Part shown: piece after piece, positions 1-8,483 of the stretch | How the letters are laid out: every line of letters begins with the position of its first letter | Position numbering within the stretch: position 1 is the first letter of the stretch | Origin: Mariprofundus ferrinatatus | Lineage (GTDB): Bacteria > Pseudomonadota > Zetaproteobacteria > Mariprofundales > Mariprofundaceae | DNA: 64,000 nt | Assembly (NCBI RefSeq): GCF_002795825.1 | Contig: NZ_CP018800.1 | Span: 2,168,001 to 2,232,000, forward strand | Direction of reading: 5' to 3' | Notes under the pieces: model-generated | What the model saw: the letters and a program-made list of their open reading frames with translations, nothing else | The model's database searches: none | What the model was told of the DNA's origin: nothing | Position numbers and translations under genes: made by a program

Positions 1-47
1 AAAATCAACACCCTTAGCTGAAAATCGGCCAGCGGGCAGGAGGCCTG

Positions 48-188
48 TCAGGCGGGAATACTGACCGCCAGCAGTGCGTGCTCATCCGGTTTTACAAGCA
101 ACGGGATCGCAGCGAAAAAGGCCTCGCGATCCTGCTCCTTTACCCCGACATAGAGCCCCTCATTCATGCAGCGGTGGTAACGCGCCAT
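48..188 (-). pseudogene. Short chimeric reading frame ending in a copy of the TrhP C-terminus
   Basis: This 46-codon frame begins at an ATG at 188 and ends with TGA at 48. Its last 20 residues (AIPLLVKPDEHALLAVSIPA) match the last 20 of the TrhP/YegQ protein encoded at 4181-5542 at all but four positions, and the DNA is nearly identical there (52-108 versus 4185-4241). The first 26 residues do not resemble TrhP. No Shine-Dalgarno sequence is visible before the ATG. I read it as the product of a duplicated gene end joined to unrelated sequence, either a remnant or a small fused ORF. The rest of 1-279 holds only this frame. Whether it is expressed is unknown. Confidence 0.35.
52..108. repeat. 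Direct repeat, copy 1 (trhP 3' end)
   Basis: This stretch matches 4185-4241 with 5 mismatches in 57 positions, including a perfect 35-base core at 62-96. The second copy is the end of the trhP coding sequence. Both copies are in the same orientation, with the porin gene and sensor kinase gene between them. Confidence 0.85.
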
Positions 189-279
189 GCACTGTAGATT
201 GGAGATATTCGACCATATGACCTCCGCCAGAGAGCGAATAGCAGATGATCTCGGCTTTGCCGTCCGGCCGACAACAGGT

Positions 280-3192
280 TCAGGAGAGCATTTGTTGAAT
301 ATAGTTCCCCAGCCTCTCGAACGAATAGGGTTTGGTCAAAAAGCGGCAGTTCTCTATCACCCTCTTTCTGGAGGCGCTATTATCCTGATCATAGCCCGAG
401 GCGAGAATAACCGGAATCTCCGGATCGATCCTGCGAATTGCCTCCACCAGCTCAGGGCCGCCCATCTTTGGCATAATAACATCAGAGAGAAGCAGATCGA
501 TCTCATCGGCGTGCTCTTGATAGAGCGCAAGCGCCTGTTCGCCATCACCTGCCTCAAACACCCGGTAGCCAAGATCGCGCAACACCTCCGCAGTTGTGCT
601 TCGCACATGCTCCTCATCATCAACAAGCAGGATTCCCTCCTGATTGCCGGAGGCCAAGACGGGTTCCGTTTCCGCTGCGGGCTCAATCTGTGACGATTGC
701 GAAAGAGGGAGGTAGACCTCAAACGTAGTGCCCCTGCCCGGCATACTATCAACTTCGATCACTCCACCAAATCTCTGCACGGTGGAGAAAGATATCGCCA
801 GACCCAGGCCTGTCCCCTTGCCCTCCTCCTTGGTGGTATAAAACGGATCGAAGATCGAACCCAGCCTTTCTCTCTCAATACCGGATCCATTATCGCTGAC
901 CGAGATTTTTGCCAACTCTCGGGAGTTGATGTCCGGATGAATGTTCATAAATGGTTCATCCGCCACATAGTGCTCAAGACGCCACTCGATCAGCGGCTGA
1001 TCCGCCCCCTCAAGTGCATCCCGTGCATTGTTGGACAGGTTGATCATCACCTGCTGCAGCTGCACGGGATCGACCTCGATGTTTAGCTGCTCCTCACAAA
1101 TCTGCAGCTTGTGCTGAATATTCTCGGGAATCGTGCTGCGGGCCAGGCTGAAACCCTCCTCGATCAGGCGATTCAGATTGATCACCTCGGCTTCAGTGAT
1201 ATCCCTCTTGGCAAAGGAGAGAAGCTGCCGGACAACCCCGGCAGCATGGCCAACAAGTGTCTCAATATTCTCCAGCTTTTCGGCGATGGTCAGCTTATCA
1301 TCGATTGCCTTCTTGGCGACATAGAGGTTGCCCTGCACCGCAGCCAGCATGTTATTGAAATCATGGGCGATGCCGCCCACCAGTGTGCCAACCGCTTCCA
1401 TCTTCTGGATCTGAACCAACTGCTGCTCCAGCTGCTTGAGTTCGGTGACATCCTTGATAATGGCAACATAGTGGGCAATCTCCCGCTCATCATTGAATAC
1501 CGGGGCGATCGATATCATGGCAGGGAAGAAGCTGCCATCCTTGCGACGATTGATCAGATTCCCCTCCCACTTGCGCCCTGCGGTGATCGTCTGCCACAAC
1601 TCACGATAAAAGGATGCATCCTGCTGGTTGCTTTTGAGCAGTGAAGTTTTTCTGCCCATCACCTCATCATAGGTGTAGCCGGTGATTTCACTGAAAGCGG
1701 GATTCACATACTCAATCTCCGCATCGGGCGAGGTGATGATGATGCACTCTCCCGCCTGCTGCAGCGCCTGTGACAATCTGGACAACTCCTGCTGCTGGGC
1801 CAGAATCTCATCCTGCGCCTGTTTTCGCTCGGTGATATTCCTGGCAATGCCGAGCACCCCGATAAGGCTGCCGTGGTTGTCATACATGGGGGTCTTGATG
1901 GTCTCGAACAGGCCGCGATAGCTGTCATCCGCAAAGGTGAGCCACTCCTCGTTGATGCGACTTCCTTTCGTCTCCATCGCTGCCAGATCATGCTGGCGGA
2001 AAGAATCAGCCTGTTCGCTGCTGACAAAATCGTAGTCGCTTTTGCCTACGATCTCATGTTCGGAACAGCCATAAAGCTTTTCGAAGCTCCGGTTGCAGCT
2101 GAGGTAAACCCCGTCCGCATCCTTCAGCCAGACCAGGTCAGGGATCGTTGAGAGAAGCGTCTTGAGCTGTCCCTGCTCCTTCACCAGCTGACCCTGGCTC
2201 TCGATAAGAGCCTTTTGGAGCGCCACGAGCTCATCCCGCTCTTTCATCAGTGTGCCCTGTCTTATCATCGACAGAACAACGACAACAACCGCCCCTGTAT
2301 CAGCAACCACCTGCACAAAATAGGGAAGGTCAGCAAGCGTATGCGACAAAACAACCGAAACCGAGGCTATCACCACCGTTATTAGCGGCAGCAGGCGCAA
2401 CGCCGACTCGCATACCCGATCCCACTCGGGGGCAGGGTTGACCTCAACCTTCCAGCGGGCCAGAGCGACAGCTATCAGCAGCACTGCTGCAGAGAACGAG
2501 GGATTAAACCAGCTGCCGTCAATAGCAATGCCATCGAGGGCCAGGAAGTTCCAGTGCATCCAGCTCATGCCGGTTGCAACAAGCCCGGAGATAAACAGCA
2601 GCAGGCTTGTATTAATTCTCAGGCGCAGCGTCGGGAGCATGGTCAGCGCGGTAATCGCTGCAGTCAGCAGCGTGGTCGGGTAGGCAACCAGCACCAGCAT
2701 GGAGAGCCAGTCGGTTTCGCCGCGCTTGGGCAGGTAGAGTGCCAACACCAGCGTCAGCAGGACCACGGTAAGGGTGGCTGTATCAAGCCAGATCGTTTTT
2801 CTTTGCGCTGGAGTGGTGTAACTGGCGATTTCACGAAACAGGCCGACCGCGACAAGCGGCCCCAGCAGGAGATAGAAGATATCCGACGGAGCGGGAAAAT
2901 TGGTATATCCGGTTGCCGCCTGAATATCCCAGAATATCTGCCCGACCGCATAGCCACTCAATCCGAGCGCTATCCAGAATAACCCTTTGGCATCATCGGG
3001 TTCGGCGCGCTTGAATACCAGCCAGGCTACAACCGCCGCGGCTGAAGTGCTCGCTGTCCAGTGGAGATTGTCGAAGATTCGAATCCATACAGGATCATGG
3101 GCAAGACGAATGCCGATGGTGCCGATCAGGGTGCACGCAATCCCCGCGAACAGTGCCACATAGATATTGCTGGAGCGTGGGAAAGTCTTCAT
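280..3192 (-). CDS. Membrane-bound hybrid sensor histidine kinase with two PAS domains and a receiver
   Basis: The protein has about 970 residues if it starts at ATG 3192; an upstream in-frame start at 3240 would overlap the porin gene. About ten hydrophobic segments fill residues 10-315. They are followed by PAS 1 (about 343-455, ending ARNITERK), PAS 2 (about 472-586, ending IIKDVTELK), and a HisKA helix with GGIAHDFNN whose phospho-accepting His is near 610. A HATPase domain follows ([25 protein letters not shown]; about 700-830), then a C-terminal receiver (LLVDDEE, phospho-Asp near 904 in [13 protein letters not shown], Lys near 954 in FLTKPY). The receiver is the only output module, so signalling presumably passes to a partner elsewhere. 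The gene starts 7 bases after the porin stop, which suggests co-transcription. The sensed signal cannot be read from sequence. Confidence 0.9.
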   Translation of the reverse strand: MKTFPRSSNIYVALFAGIACTLIGTIGIRLAHDPVWIRIFDNLHWTASTSAAAVVAWLVFKRAEPDDAKGLFWIALGLSGYAVGQIFWDIQAATGYTNFPAPSDIFYLLLGPLVAVGLFREIASYTTPAQRKTIWLDTATLTVVLLTLVLALYLPKRGETDWLSMLVLVAYPTTLLTAAITALTMLPTLRLRINTSLLLFISGLVATGMSWMHWNFLALDGIAIDGSWFNPSFSAAVLLIAVALARWKVEVNPAPEWDRVCESALRLLPLITVVIASVSVVLSHTLADLPYFVQVVADTGAVVVVVLSMIRQGTLMKERDELVALQKALIESQGQLVKEQGQLKTLLSTIPDLVWLKDADGVYLSCNRSFEKLYGCSEHEIVGKSDYDFVSSEQADSFRQHDLAAMETKGSRINEEWLTFADDSYRGLFETIKTPMYDNHGSLIGVLGIARNITERKQAQDEILAQQQELSRLSQALQQAGECIIITSPDAEIEYVNPAFSEITGYTYDEVMGRKTSLLKSNQQDASFYRELWQTITAGRKWEGNLINRRKDGSFFPAMISIAPVFNDEREIAHYVAIIKDVTELKQLEQQLVQIQKMEAVGTLVGGIAHDFNNMLAAVQGNLYVAKKAIDDKLTIAEKLENIETLVGHAAGVVRQLLSFAKRDITEAEVINLNRLIEEGFSLARSTIPENIQHKLQICEEQLNIEVDPVQLQQVMINLSNNARDALEGADQPLIEWRLEHYVADEPFMNIHPDINSRELAKISVSDNGSGIERERLGSIFDPFYTTKEEGKGTGLGLAISFSTVQRFGGVIEVDSMPGRGTTFEVYLPLSQSSQIEPAAETEPVLASGNQEGILLVDDEEHVRSTTAEVLRDLGYRVFEAGDGEQALALYQEHADEIDLLLSDVIMPKMGGPELVEAIRRIDPEIPVILASGYDQDNSASRKRVIENCRFLTKPYSFERLGNYIQQMLS

Positions 3193-3199
3193 CTCCGGG

Positions 3200-4048
3200 T
3201 CAGAATGCCTTGTTAAGGTAGGCCTGCCAATGGGTACCACCGATATTCTTCACCCTGCCGTTGCCTGCCACGGAGAGGAAGTTGTTGTATATCTCTGCAC
3301 CCTGTGTCGTGGTTACAGCAACTGAAACGGACCATCCTGAAGTGACCTCTCTAGCAAGGCTGACCCTGTAGTCGCTGTAACTAAGGTTACTGCTGTTGGT
3401 GACCAACTGCAGCCCCGCGTGCAATCCCAAAGTAAATGCGGATCCGAGATCGAAATCGGCATTTGCCTCCAGGTAGCTTGAGCCCCTGGTGCCATTGCCC
3501 GCATGCACTCCCCCGACAATGCCGCTGTTCCATGTCGCTACCGGCGCCGTGCGCTCATCGTAGCCAAAATAGTCCGTGATGCAGACTGAATACTTCAGGG
3601 TGAGCCAGTCGTATGTAAAACCGAGGTACGCCTCCACCGTGTCATAACGCTTGTCCGGATAGGCCCCCTTCGGAGCCGCATGACTGTAGTTTGCGCCAGG
3701 GTAGAAGTATGCCCCGACACCAAAGTCATAAGCGATCAAATCGGTAAGGCTGCCGCCATGTCCAAGGTACAGATCAAGTTCCAGAGTGCCATTGGCGTAG
3801 TAGTCATCCGACACCTGTGAACCCCAGGCGGATACATACCATCCGCTTTGATGCAGAAGATCGACCCCCAGCTGAATGGCAGGCTCTCCCCAACTCATTC
3901 GCAGGCCACGACTGGTGTAGTCAGATGTTATGCCGATATTGGAGGAGACAGAAAATTCGGAAGCTTCATCTGCCAAAGCATCGGAGCAGAGTAAAAAAAA
4001 GCAAAGAAGCAGAGTAGAAGAGCTGAAAATTGCCGATTTTCTCGCCAC
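3200..4048 (-). CDS. TorF-family putative outer-membrane porin
   Basis: I start the gene at GTG 4048, because AGGAGG lies 6 bases upstream and a signal peptide follows at once (ARKSAIFSSSTLLLCFFLLC, cleavage near SDALA). This gives 282 residues; an upstream ATG at 4144 would put a non-signal extension in front. The mature part alternates polar and aromatic residues as in a beta-barrel. The N-terminal stretch NIGITSDYTSRGLRMSWGEPAIQ is shared with the 'TorF family putative porin' group (TIGR02001-like), whose substrates are mostly unknown. The last residue is Phe, as expected for a BAM substrate. It is the promoter-proximal gene of a pair with the hybrid kinase, and a perfect inverted repeat (4096-4132) lies 48 bases upstream of the start. 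Confidence 0.8.
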   Translation of the reverse strand: MARKSAIFSSSTLLLCFFLLCSDALADEASEFSVSSNIGITSDYTSRGLRMSWGEPAIQLGVDLLHQSGWYVSAWGSQVSDDYYANGTLELDLYLGHGGSLTDLIAYDFGVGAYFYPGANYSHAAPKGAYPDKRYDTVEAYLGFTYDWLTLKYSVCITDYFGYDERTAPVATWNSGIVGGVHAGNGTRGSSYLEANADFDLGSAFTLGLHAGLQLVTNSSNLSYSDYRVSLAREVTSGWSVSVAVTTTQGAEIYNNFLSVAGNGRVKNIGGTHWQAYLNKAF

Positions 4049-4095
4049 ATTAAGCCTCCTCACAATTTTTCGGGCAGCCAGATACTCCGGAGATC

Positions 4096-4132
4096 TTTGC
4101 TTGTATGGCTGTGCATAAGCTATACAAGCAAA
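4096..4132. repeat. Perfect 11-bp inverted repeat upstream of the porin-kinase pair
   Basis: Arms TTTGCTTGTAT (4096-4106) and ATACAAGCAAA (4122-4132) are exact reverse complements separated by 15 bases. The structure lies between the trhP stop and the porin GTG, 48-84 bases upstream of that start. No T-run follows on either strand, so an operator or 5'-UTR stem-loop is more likely than a terminator. A second, shorter one (TATTAT/ATAATA, 4136-4152) adjoins it. Confidence 0.6.
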
Positions 4133-4180
4133 CAATATTATCACCCATAATAGCAGGCCCAGACCGGATCATCCAGCTGC

Positions 4181-5542
4181 TTATGCGGGAATGTTGACCG
4201 CCAGCAGTGCGTGCTCATCCGGTTTTACAGGCACCGGAATCTTCACCTGGTGGCCGCTGCCGGGAGCGACATCCATCGGGTTGCCGTAGCGGGCATCGTT
4301 GATCGATTCGACGACAAAAGTGTGGTTGCCACCGGGATTGATCAATTCGATCGAGTCCCCGACCGAAAATTTATTCTTCACGATCACCTCGGCAAGTTTT
4401 TTCTCCTCGTCATAGCCGACCACTTCGCCGACAAAACGCTGGGTGAGCCAGGTTGAGCTGCCGGTCTCGTAGTTCTGTGTCGAGGATGCGCGCTTGCGCG
4501 AATAGAAGCCGTCGGTATAGCCCCGGTTCGCCAGCGCATCGAGCTGGAACATCAGTGACTCGTCGAACGGCCGCCCTGCAATCGCATCATCAATCGCCTT
4601 GCGATAGACCTGTGCCGTACGCGCCACGTAGTAGTGGCTCTTGGTGCGCCCCTCGATCTTCAAAGAGTCTATTCCAATCTTCACCAGCCGCTCGACATGC
4701 TGCACGGCCCGAAGGTCCTTCGAGTTCATAATATAGGTGCCGTGCTCATCCTCGAACACCGGCATCTGGTCATCGGGGCGGTTCGGCTCGGTGAGTGTGT
4801 AGACTTGATCTGCCAGCGGGTGGCGCGCCACATGACCGGTCTCTGCGAACGGCTCCGGTGGCGACATCATGCCGTCCAGCGCCTTGATCGGAATCACATC
4901 GCCGCTGATATCCTCTTTGGCCCCCTCCATGCCGTACTCCCAGCGGCAGGCGTTGGTGCATGTACCCTGATTGGCATCGCGGTGGTTGAAATAACCGGAG
5001 AGAAGGCATCTTCCCGAATAGGCGATACAGAGTGCGCCGTGCACGAACACCTCAAGCTCGATATCGGGGCAGCGCTGGCGGATCTCCTCCACCTCATCCA
5101 GTGACAGTTCCCGCGAGAGGATCACTCTTTTCACACCGACCGACTGCCAGAATTTGACCGCCGCCCAGTTCATGGTGTTGGCCTGCACGGAGAGATGGAT
5201 CGGCATCTCAGGCCACTTCTCGCGCACCATCATCATCAGCCCCGGATCGGCCATAATCAGCGCATCCGGTGCCATATCGATCACCGGCTGCATGTGCTCG
5301 AGATAACGTTTGAGCTTGCTGTTGTGCGGCAGCAGATTGCTGGCGACAAAGAACTTCCTGCCCAGGGCATGCGCCTCGTCGATACCGGTTTTCAGGTTCT
5401 CCAGCTGGAAGTCGTTGTTGCGCACACGCAGTGAATAGCGCGGCTGGCCGGCATAGACGGCATCAGCACCAAAGGCGTAAGCGTAACGCATATTGCGAAT
5501 GGTTCCGGCCGGAGCCAGCAGTTCAATCTGTGGTTTGGTCAT
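4181..5542 (-). CDS. trhP: TrhP/YegQ-type peptidase U32 family tRNA hydroxylation protein
   Basis: The protein has 453 residues from ATG 5542, the same length as E. coli YegQ as I recall it; a TTG one codon upstream is less likely. AAGGAT precedes the ATG at suitable spacing. The N-terminus (ELLAPAGTIRNMRYAYAFGA) and the block VFVHGALCIAYSGRCLLSGY...QGTCTNACRWEY match TrhP closely. Its four Cys are the expected Fe-S ligands of this family. Known TrhP proteins hydroxylate U34 of certain tRNAs together with prephenate metabolism, despite the old 'peptidase U32' name. The final codons form one copy of the direct repeat at 52-108. The gene lies just downstream of the TAXI protein gene and is probably co-transcribed with it. 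Confidence 0.9.
   Translation of the reverse strand: MTKPQIELLAPAGTIRNMRYAYAFGADAVYAGQPRYSLRVRNNDFQLENLKTGIDEAHALGRKFFVASNLLPHNSKLKRYLEHMQPVIDMAPDALIMADPGLMMMVREKWPEMPIHLSVQANTMNWAAVKFWQSVGVKRVILSRELSLDEVEEIRQRCPDIELEVFVHGALCIAYSGRCLLSGYFNHRDANQGTCTNACRWEYGMEGAKEDISGDVIPIKALDGMMSPPEPFAETGHVARHPLADQVYTLTEPNRPDDQMPVFEDEHGTYIMNSKDLRAVQHVERLVKIGIDSLKIEGRTKSHYYVARTAQVYRKAIDDAIAGRPFDESLMFQLDALANRGYTDGFYSRKRASSTQNYETGSSTWLTQRFVGEVVGYDEEKKLAEVIVKNKFSVGDSIELINPGGNHTFVVESINDARYGNPMDVAPGSGHQVKIPVPVKPDEHALLAVNIPA
4185..4241. repeat. Direct repeat, copy 2 (inside the trhP 3' end)
   Basis: This is the partner of 52-108, with a perfect 35-base core at 4195-4229. It encodes the TrhP C-terminal residues VPVKPDEHALLAVNIPA. 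The 4.1 kb between the copies carries only the porin and hybrid kinase genes. Confidence 0.85.
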
Positions 5543-5545
5543 CAA

Positions 5546-6808
5546 TTATCCTTTTGCCCGCTTGACCGACTTGCGGATCAGCGAGAGATGCATGCGCAGG
5601 TTATAGAGCTCATCGGAGTAGGAGAGCGGCACATGCACCTTCCTGATCTCGCGATCGATGCGGTCGAGATCGTCAAGCAGTGCCTGGTCGAAGCCGTTGC
5701 CGAGCGCTTCATCAATGCGGTTAAGCTCCTCATACCAGCGGTAGATGCGCGAGCGTACCCGCCAGCGGTAGAGCGGCGGCATCACCTTGAACAGCGGCAA
5801 CAGGAGTGCGATAAAGGGGAGCAGCATCACCTTCAGGCGATCCACCAGCGTGGCCGCCCAGAACGGCAGATAGCGCTGCAGGAATGAGGGGCCTGACTTG
5901 TAAAAGCGTTCCGCCTCGCGGCTTAAGGGCATGCCGGAGTAGCGCGGGCTAGGGAAGTCGCCGGCCGCAGAGAAGAGGGTGCGGCCGCCGTGTATCCCGG
6001 CCGCCGCCTGCAGCAGCAGATCCTGCAGTGCCGGGTGCAGATCGGCATTGACCAGCAGCGTTGCTGTGGCGGCAAGGAGCAGGAGATCGTCAGATGGCAG
6101 GTCGGCCGCCAGATCAAGTGACCCCTCGGGTAGTGTCAGCGCCGAAAGGGTTTCAAAACGGCGGGTGTAGGCCTCGGCGCGCTCGAAGCTGAACAGCTGC
6201 ACGGAAGGGCTGCCGTTAAGCCTTTGCACCGTATCGGCCTTTTCCGATGCAACCAGGAAGAGTGCATCAATCCGGCCAGCCAGCAGCGCATCGGCCGCAG
6301 CATCCCCGCCGCTTGCCATGAGTTTAGCATTGGCTGCATCGATACCGTTGGCCGCGAGCAGCTGTTGCGCCAGCACCTGCGTACCGCTGCCATCGCCGCC
6401 GATGGCAATCGATTTGCCTTTCAACTCTCCAAGAGATGCGATCTGCACACCGTTGCGGAGAAACAGCCAGAGCGGCTCATAATAGATGCTGCCGAGCGAC
6501 TCTATGCCTTGATCCGCATCGGTGGCGATACCGCTCTGCACAAACGCCAGGTCCGCCTTGCCCGCCTTCAGGCGCGCCAGGTTCTCCAGCGAGCCGCCCG
6601 ACTCCAGCAGCGTGACGGTGATACCGTGCTGTTTCAGGTAATCACGATAGGCCTCGCCATGGGCATAATAGGCGCCCCCCTTGCTGCCAGCCGAGAGGGT
6701 CAGCGTGGTTGGCGGAGCGGGATCAACAAACTGGTAGGCCACGACGAAGCCTGCCAGCACCAGCAGCAGTGCAGGGGTAAATGTTTTGATTCGATCGCCA
6801 AGGCTCAT
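5546..6808 (-). CDS. Membrane-anchored TAXI-family (TRAP-type) solute-binding protein
   Basis: This 420-residue protein has an N-terminal hydrophobic anchor (about 12-27). Then comes the TAXI signature region: SAGSKGGAYYAHGEAYRDYL, the ESGGSLENLARLKAGKADLAFVQ block, and GDGSGTQVLAQQLLAANGI. A second hydrophobic segment (about 325-345, VMLLPFIALLLPLFKVMPPL) is followed by a charged cytoplasmic-looking tail of about 70 residues. Classical TAXI proteins are free periplasmic receptors of TRAP transporters. This double-anchored form, with no TRAP permease genes nearby, may instead be a sensor or an uncharacterised binding protein. The gene ends 3 bases before the trhP start, so the two are probably co-transcribed. 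The ligand is unknown. Confidence 0.8.
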   Translation of the reverse strand: MSLGDRIKTFTPALLLVLAGFVVAYQFVDPAPPTTLTLSAGSKGGAYYAHGEAYRDYLKQHGITVTLLESGGSLENLARLKAGKADLAFVQSGIATDADQGIESLGSIYYEPLWLFLRNGVQIASLGELKGKSIAIGGDGSGTQVLAQQLLAANGIDAANAKLMASGGDAAADALLAGRIDALFLVASEKADTVQRLNGSPSVQLFSFERAEAYTRRFETLSALTLPEGSLDLAADLPSDDLLLLAATATLLVNADLHPALQDLLLQAAAGIHGGRTLFSAAGDFPSPRYSGMPLSREAERFYKSGPSFLQRYLPFWAATLVDRLKVMLLPFIALLLPLFKVMPPLYRWRVRSRIYRWYEELNRIDEALGNGFDQALLDDLDRIDREIRKVHVPLSYSDELYNLRMHLSLIRKSVKRAKG

Positions 6809-6843
6809 GCGCGGAATTCTAGGGAAGCGCCGGAAAACTGCAT

Positions 6844-6872
6844 CCCTCTGTTTTTCAGGTCATTACAGAGGG
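6844..6872 (-). terminator. Weak hairpin after sixA
   Basis: Arms CCCTCTGT (6844-6851) and ACAGAGGG (6865-6872) form an 8-bp stem 12 bases past the sixA stop. On the minus strand the T-run is displaced by several bases, so this is at best a weak terminator or an attenuator before the TAXI gene. Confidence 0.3.
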
Positions 6873-6883
6873 GTCTGTTCTCC

Positions 6884-7378
6884 TTATCGCTGCTGCCGTT
6901 TCGGATAATCGAAATCGAGAAGACGCCCTCCGCGTCCCGCATCGCGCCACGAATCAACCGGCAGTTCAAAGATGGCCACCCCGCAGGTGGGAATGTTATC
7001 GATCCGGGACTCCGACAGCCGGTTGGCGAGCTCGGTAATGCCCGGATTGTGCGCCAGCATTGCCAGTCGTCCGATATGGTCGGGGGTGTGCCGGATCAGC
7101 TTCAGCATGGTGTCGGGGCTTGCCAGGTAGAGCTCGTTTCTCGCCTCGATCGCCTCATCAGGCAGCCCCAGCGGTTCGACCAGCAGCGCTGCCGTCGCCC
7201 TTGTCCGGCGCGATGCGCTGATCACCAGCGCATCCGGAACAAGGCCGCGTTCGGCAAGCCTGCGCCCCATCTCTGGTGCATCGCGCAGGCCCCTGCCGCT
7301 CAGGTCGCGATCGAAATCGCGGGCTGCCAGATCATCCCAGCTCGATTTGGCATGGCGGATCAGAATCAGCTGTTTCAT
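6884..7378 (-). CDS. sixA: SixA-like histidine phosphatase
   Basis: This 164-residue protein of the histidine phosphatase superfamily has the phosphohistidine-forming motif LIRHAKSSW at residues 5-13, a Glu-containing core, and a second catalytic His in MLAHNPGITELA. Short single-domain members of this type are SixA-like phosphohistidine phosphatases. In E. coli, SixA acts on phosphorelay or nitrogen-PTS proteins. The gene is the last of the long minus-strand run starting at miaB, 3 bases after the TPS-like gene. The true substrate here is not evident. Confidence 0.85.
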   Translation of the reverse strand: MKQLILIRHAKSSWDDLAARDFDRDLSGRGLRDAPEMGRRLAERGLVPDALVISASRRTRATAALLVEPLGLPDEAIEARNELYLASPDTMLKLIRHTPDHIGRLAMLAHNPGITELANRLSESRIDNIPTCGVAIFELPVDSWRDAGRGGRLLDFDYPKRQQR

Positions 7379-7381
7379 GGT

Positions 7382-8005
7382 TTACTCCTCCCGGGCAGCG
7401 GCTGTGAGCGTGCGGGCCGCAGCGGCCGGATCCCCTGCTGCAAGAATGGCACCGATAACTGCCATGCTGTGCCCTTTCAGTTCGAGGCAATTGCCTGTGT
7501 CGATGCCGCCGAGTGCGACCACCGGTAAGGTGCTCTGCGCTGCCAGCGCATTGAAGCGCTTCACCCCGAGATGCGGCGCATCCGGATGGCTCAGTGTAGG
7601 GAAGACCGGCGACAGCAAGATGAAATCAGCGCCGTTATCCCCGGCCAGCTTCAACTCCTGTTCATTGTGGCAGGAGGCGGAGACGGTTTTCTGCGGATCG
7701 TTCAGCCAGCGCCGGATGGCCGGGATATTTCCGATATCGCCGCTCGCCACATGGACGCCGTCGGCTCCCACTGCGCCGGCAATATCGGCCTGCGTATGGA
7801 TGTAGAGCCTTGCCCCGTGTGCCGCAGTTGCTGCACGCAGTCCTGATGCCAGCGCCAGCAGCTTTGCGGAGCTGAGCCCCTTTTCCCGCAGCAGAACGGC
7901 ATCAACACCGCCCTTTAGCGCCGGCTCCACCGCCTCAAGGAGGTGATCTTCCGGAAAGCGGTTACAGTCTGTAATCAGAATAAGGGACGGGATATCAGCC
8001 CGCAC
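7382..8005 (-). CDS. Thiamine phosphate synthase-like (TPS/TenI superfamily) protein
   Basis: This 207-residue TIM-barrel protein starts at GTG 8005, with AAAGAG upstream. It retains LLREKGLS, VGADGVHVASGD and ALGGID. The usual ThiE motif with Asn-Asp before the R is replaced by IHTQAD, and the FPTTTK loop reads FPTLSHPDAPHLG. Loss of these phosphate and pyrimidine ligands argues against an ordinary ThiE. The SPVFPTLSHPDAPHLG and SASCHNEQEL signatures resemble the TPS-like half found fused to MutT in many gammaproteobacteria, from memory of that family. No thi genes are adjacent. A role in thiamine synthesis is therefore uncertain; a role linked to the separate Nudix protein at 50011-50397 is an alternative. 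Confidence 0.75.
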   Translation of the reverse strand: MRADIPSLILITDCNRFPEDHLLEAVEPALKGGVDAVLLREKGLSSAKLLALASGLRAATAAHGARLYIHTQADIAGAVGADGVHVASGDIGNIPAIRRWLNDPQKTVSASCHNEQELKLAGDNGADFILLSPVFPTLSHPDAPHLGVKRFNALAAQSTLPVVALGGIDTGNCLELKGHSMAVIGAILAAGDPAAAARTLTAAAREE

Positions 8006-8008
8006 GGA

Positions 8009-8416
8009 TCAGAACTCTTTCAACACCCAGTTCGGCACAGAGAGCCGCTTGCCGCCACCGGGAAGGCGCTGCTCGAAGTTGCCATCACCGTTCGGATCAT
8101 AGAGATAGTAGGCAGGAAGATCGCCGGCAGGCTGCACCTTGATCTTATATACGCGCCCGTGCACCGCATACTCGGTGATGGTTGCGCCATCGTTTCGCTG
8201 ATAGGAGCGCACATCGACAGCCACATCACTGTCAGGCGCCGCCAGCTCGTCCTGCAGGTTCGGAGCGCTCTCCTGCAGGCCCGTATTTTCAGCAGGAGGC
8301 GTACTCTCAGCCGCACTGGAGTCCGGCGGGGGCGGAACATCATGCTCTTCAGCCAGAGCGCTGGAAGAGAGCATCAGAAAGAGTGAAACAGGCAGGAGGA
8401 GGTATCGCATCATCAT
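8009..8416 (-). CDS. DUF2782-family exported protein
   Basis: The protein has about 135 residues. Three consecutive ATG codons (8416, 8413, 8410) precede a signal peptide (RYLLLPVSLFLMLSSSALA), and I cannot choose among them. A Pro/Ser/Ala-rich linker follows. The conserved C-terminal domain (about 75-135) includes VYKIKVQPAGDLPAYYLYD and GDGNFEQRLPG, the DUF2782 pattern. The function of this family is unknown; members are small periplasmic proteins. The gene sits between the smr gene and the TPS-like gene, with only 3 bases before the latter, consistent with a shared transcript. Confidence 0.75.
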   Translation of the reverse strand: MMMRYLLLPVSLFLMLSSSALAEEHDVPPPPDSSAAESTPPAENTGLQESAPNLQDELAAPDSDVAVDVRSYQRNDGATITEYAVHGRVYKIKVQPAGDLPAYYLYDPNGDGNFEQRLPGGGKRLSVPNWVLKEF

Positions 8417-8483
8417 GCAGCTACTATAGCAACAGCAACGCATTCGCACAGCACTTTTTACATTCCGGAGCTGTTGCCACGGA

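Noticed and set aside
6224-7528. A 434-codon open frame on the plus strand across the TAXI and sixA genes
   Set aside because: It crosses two recognised genes and an intergenic gap in antisense; its composition (Gln, His and Arg rich) is that of a shadow frame.
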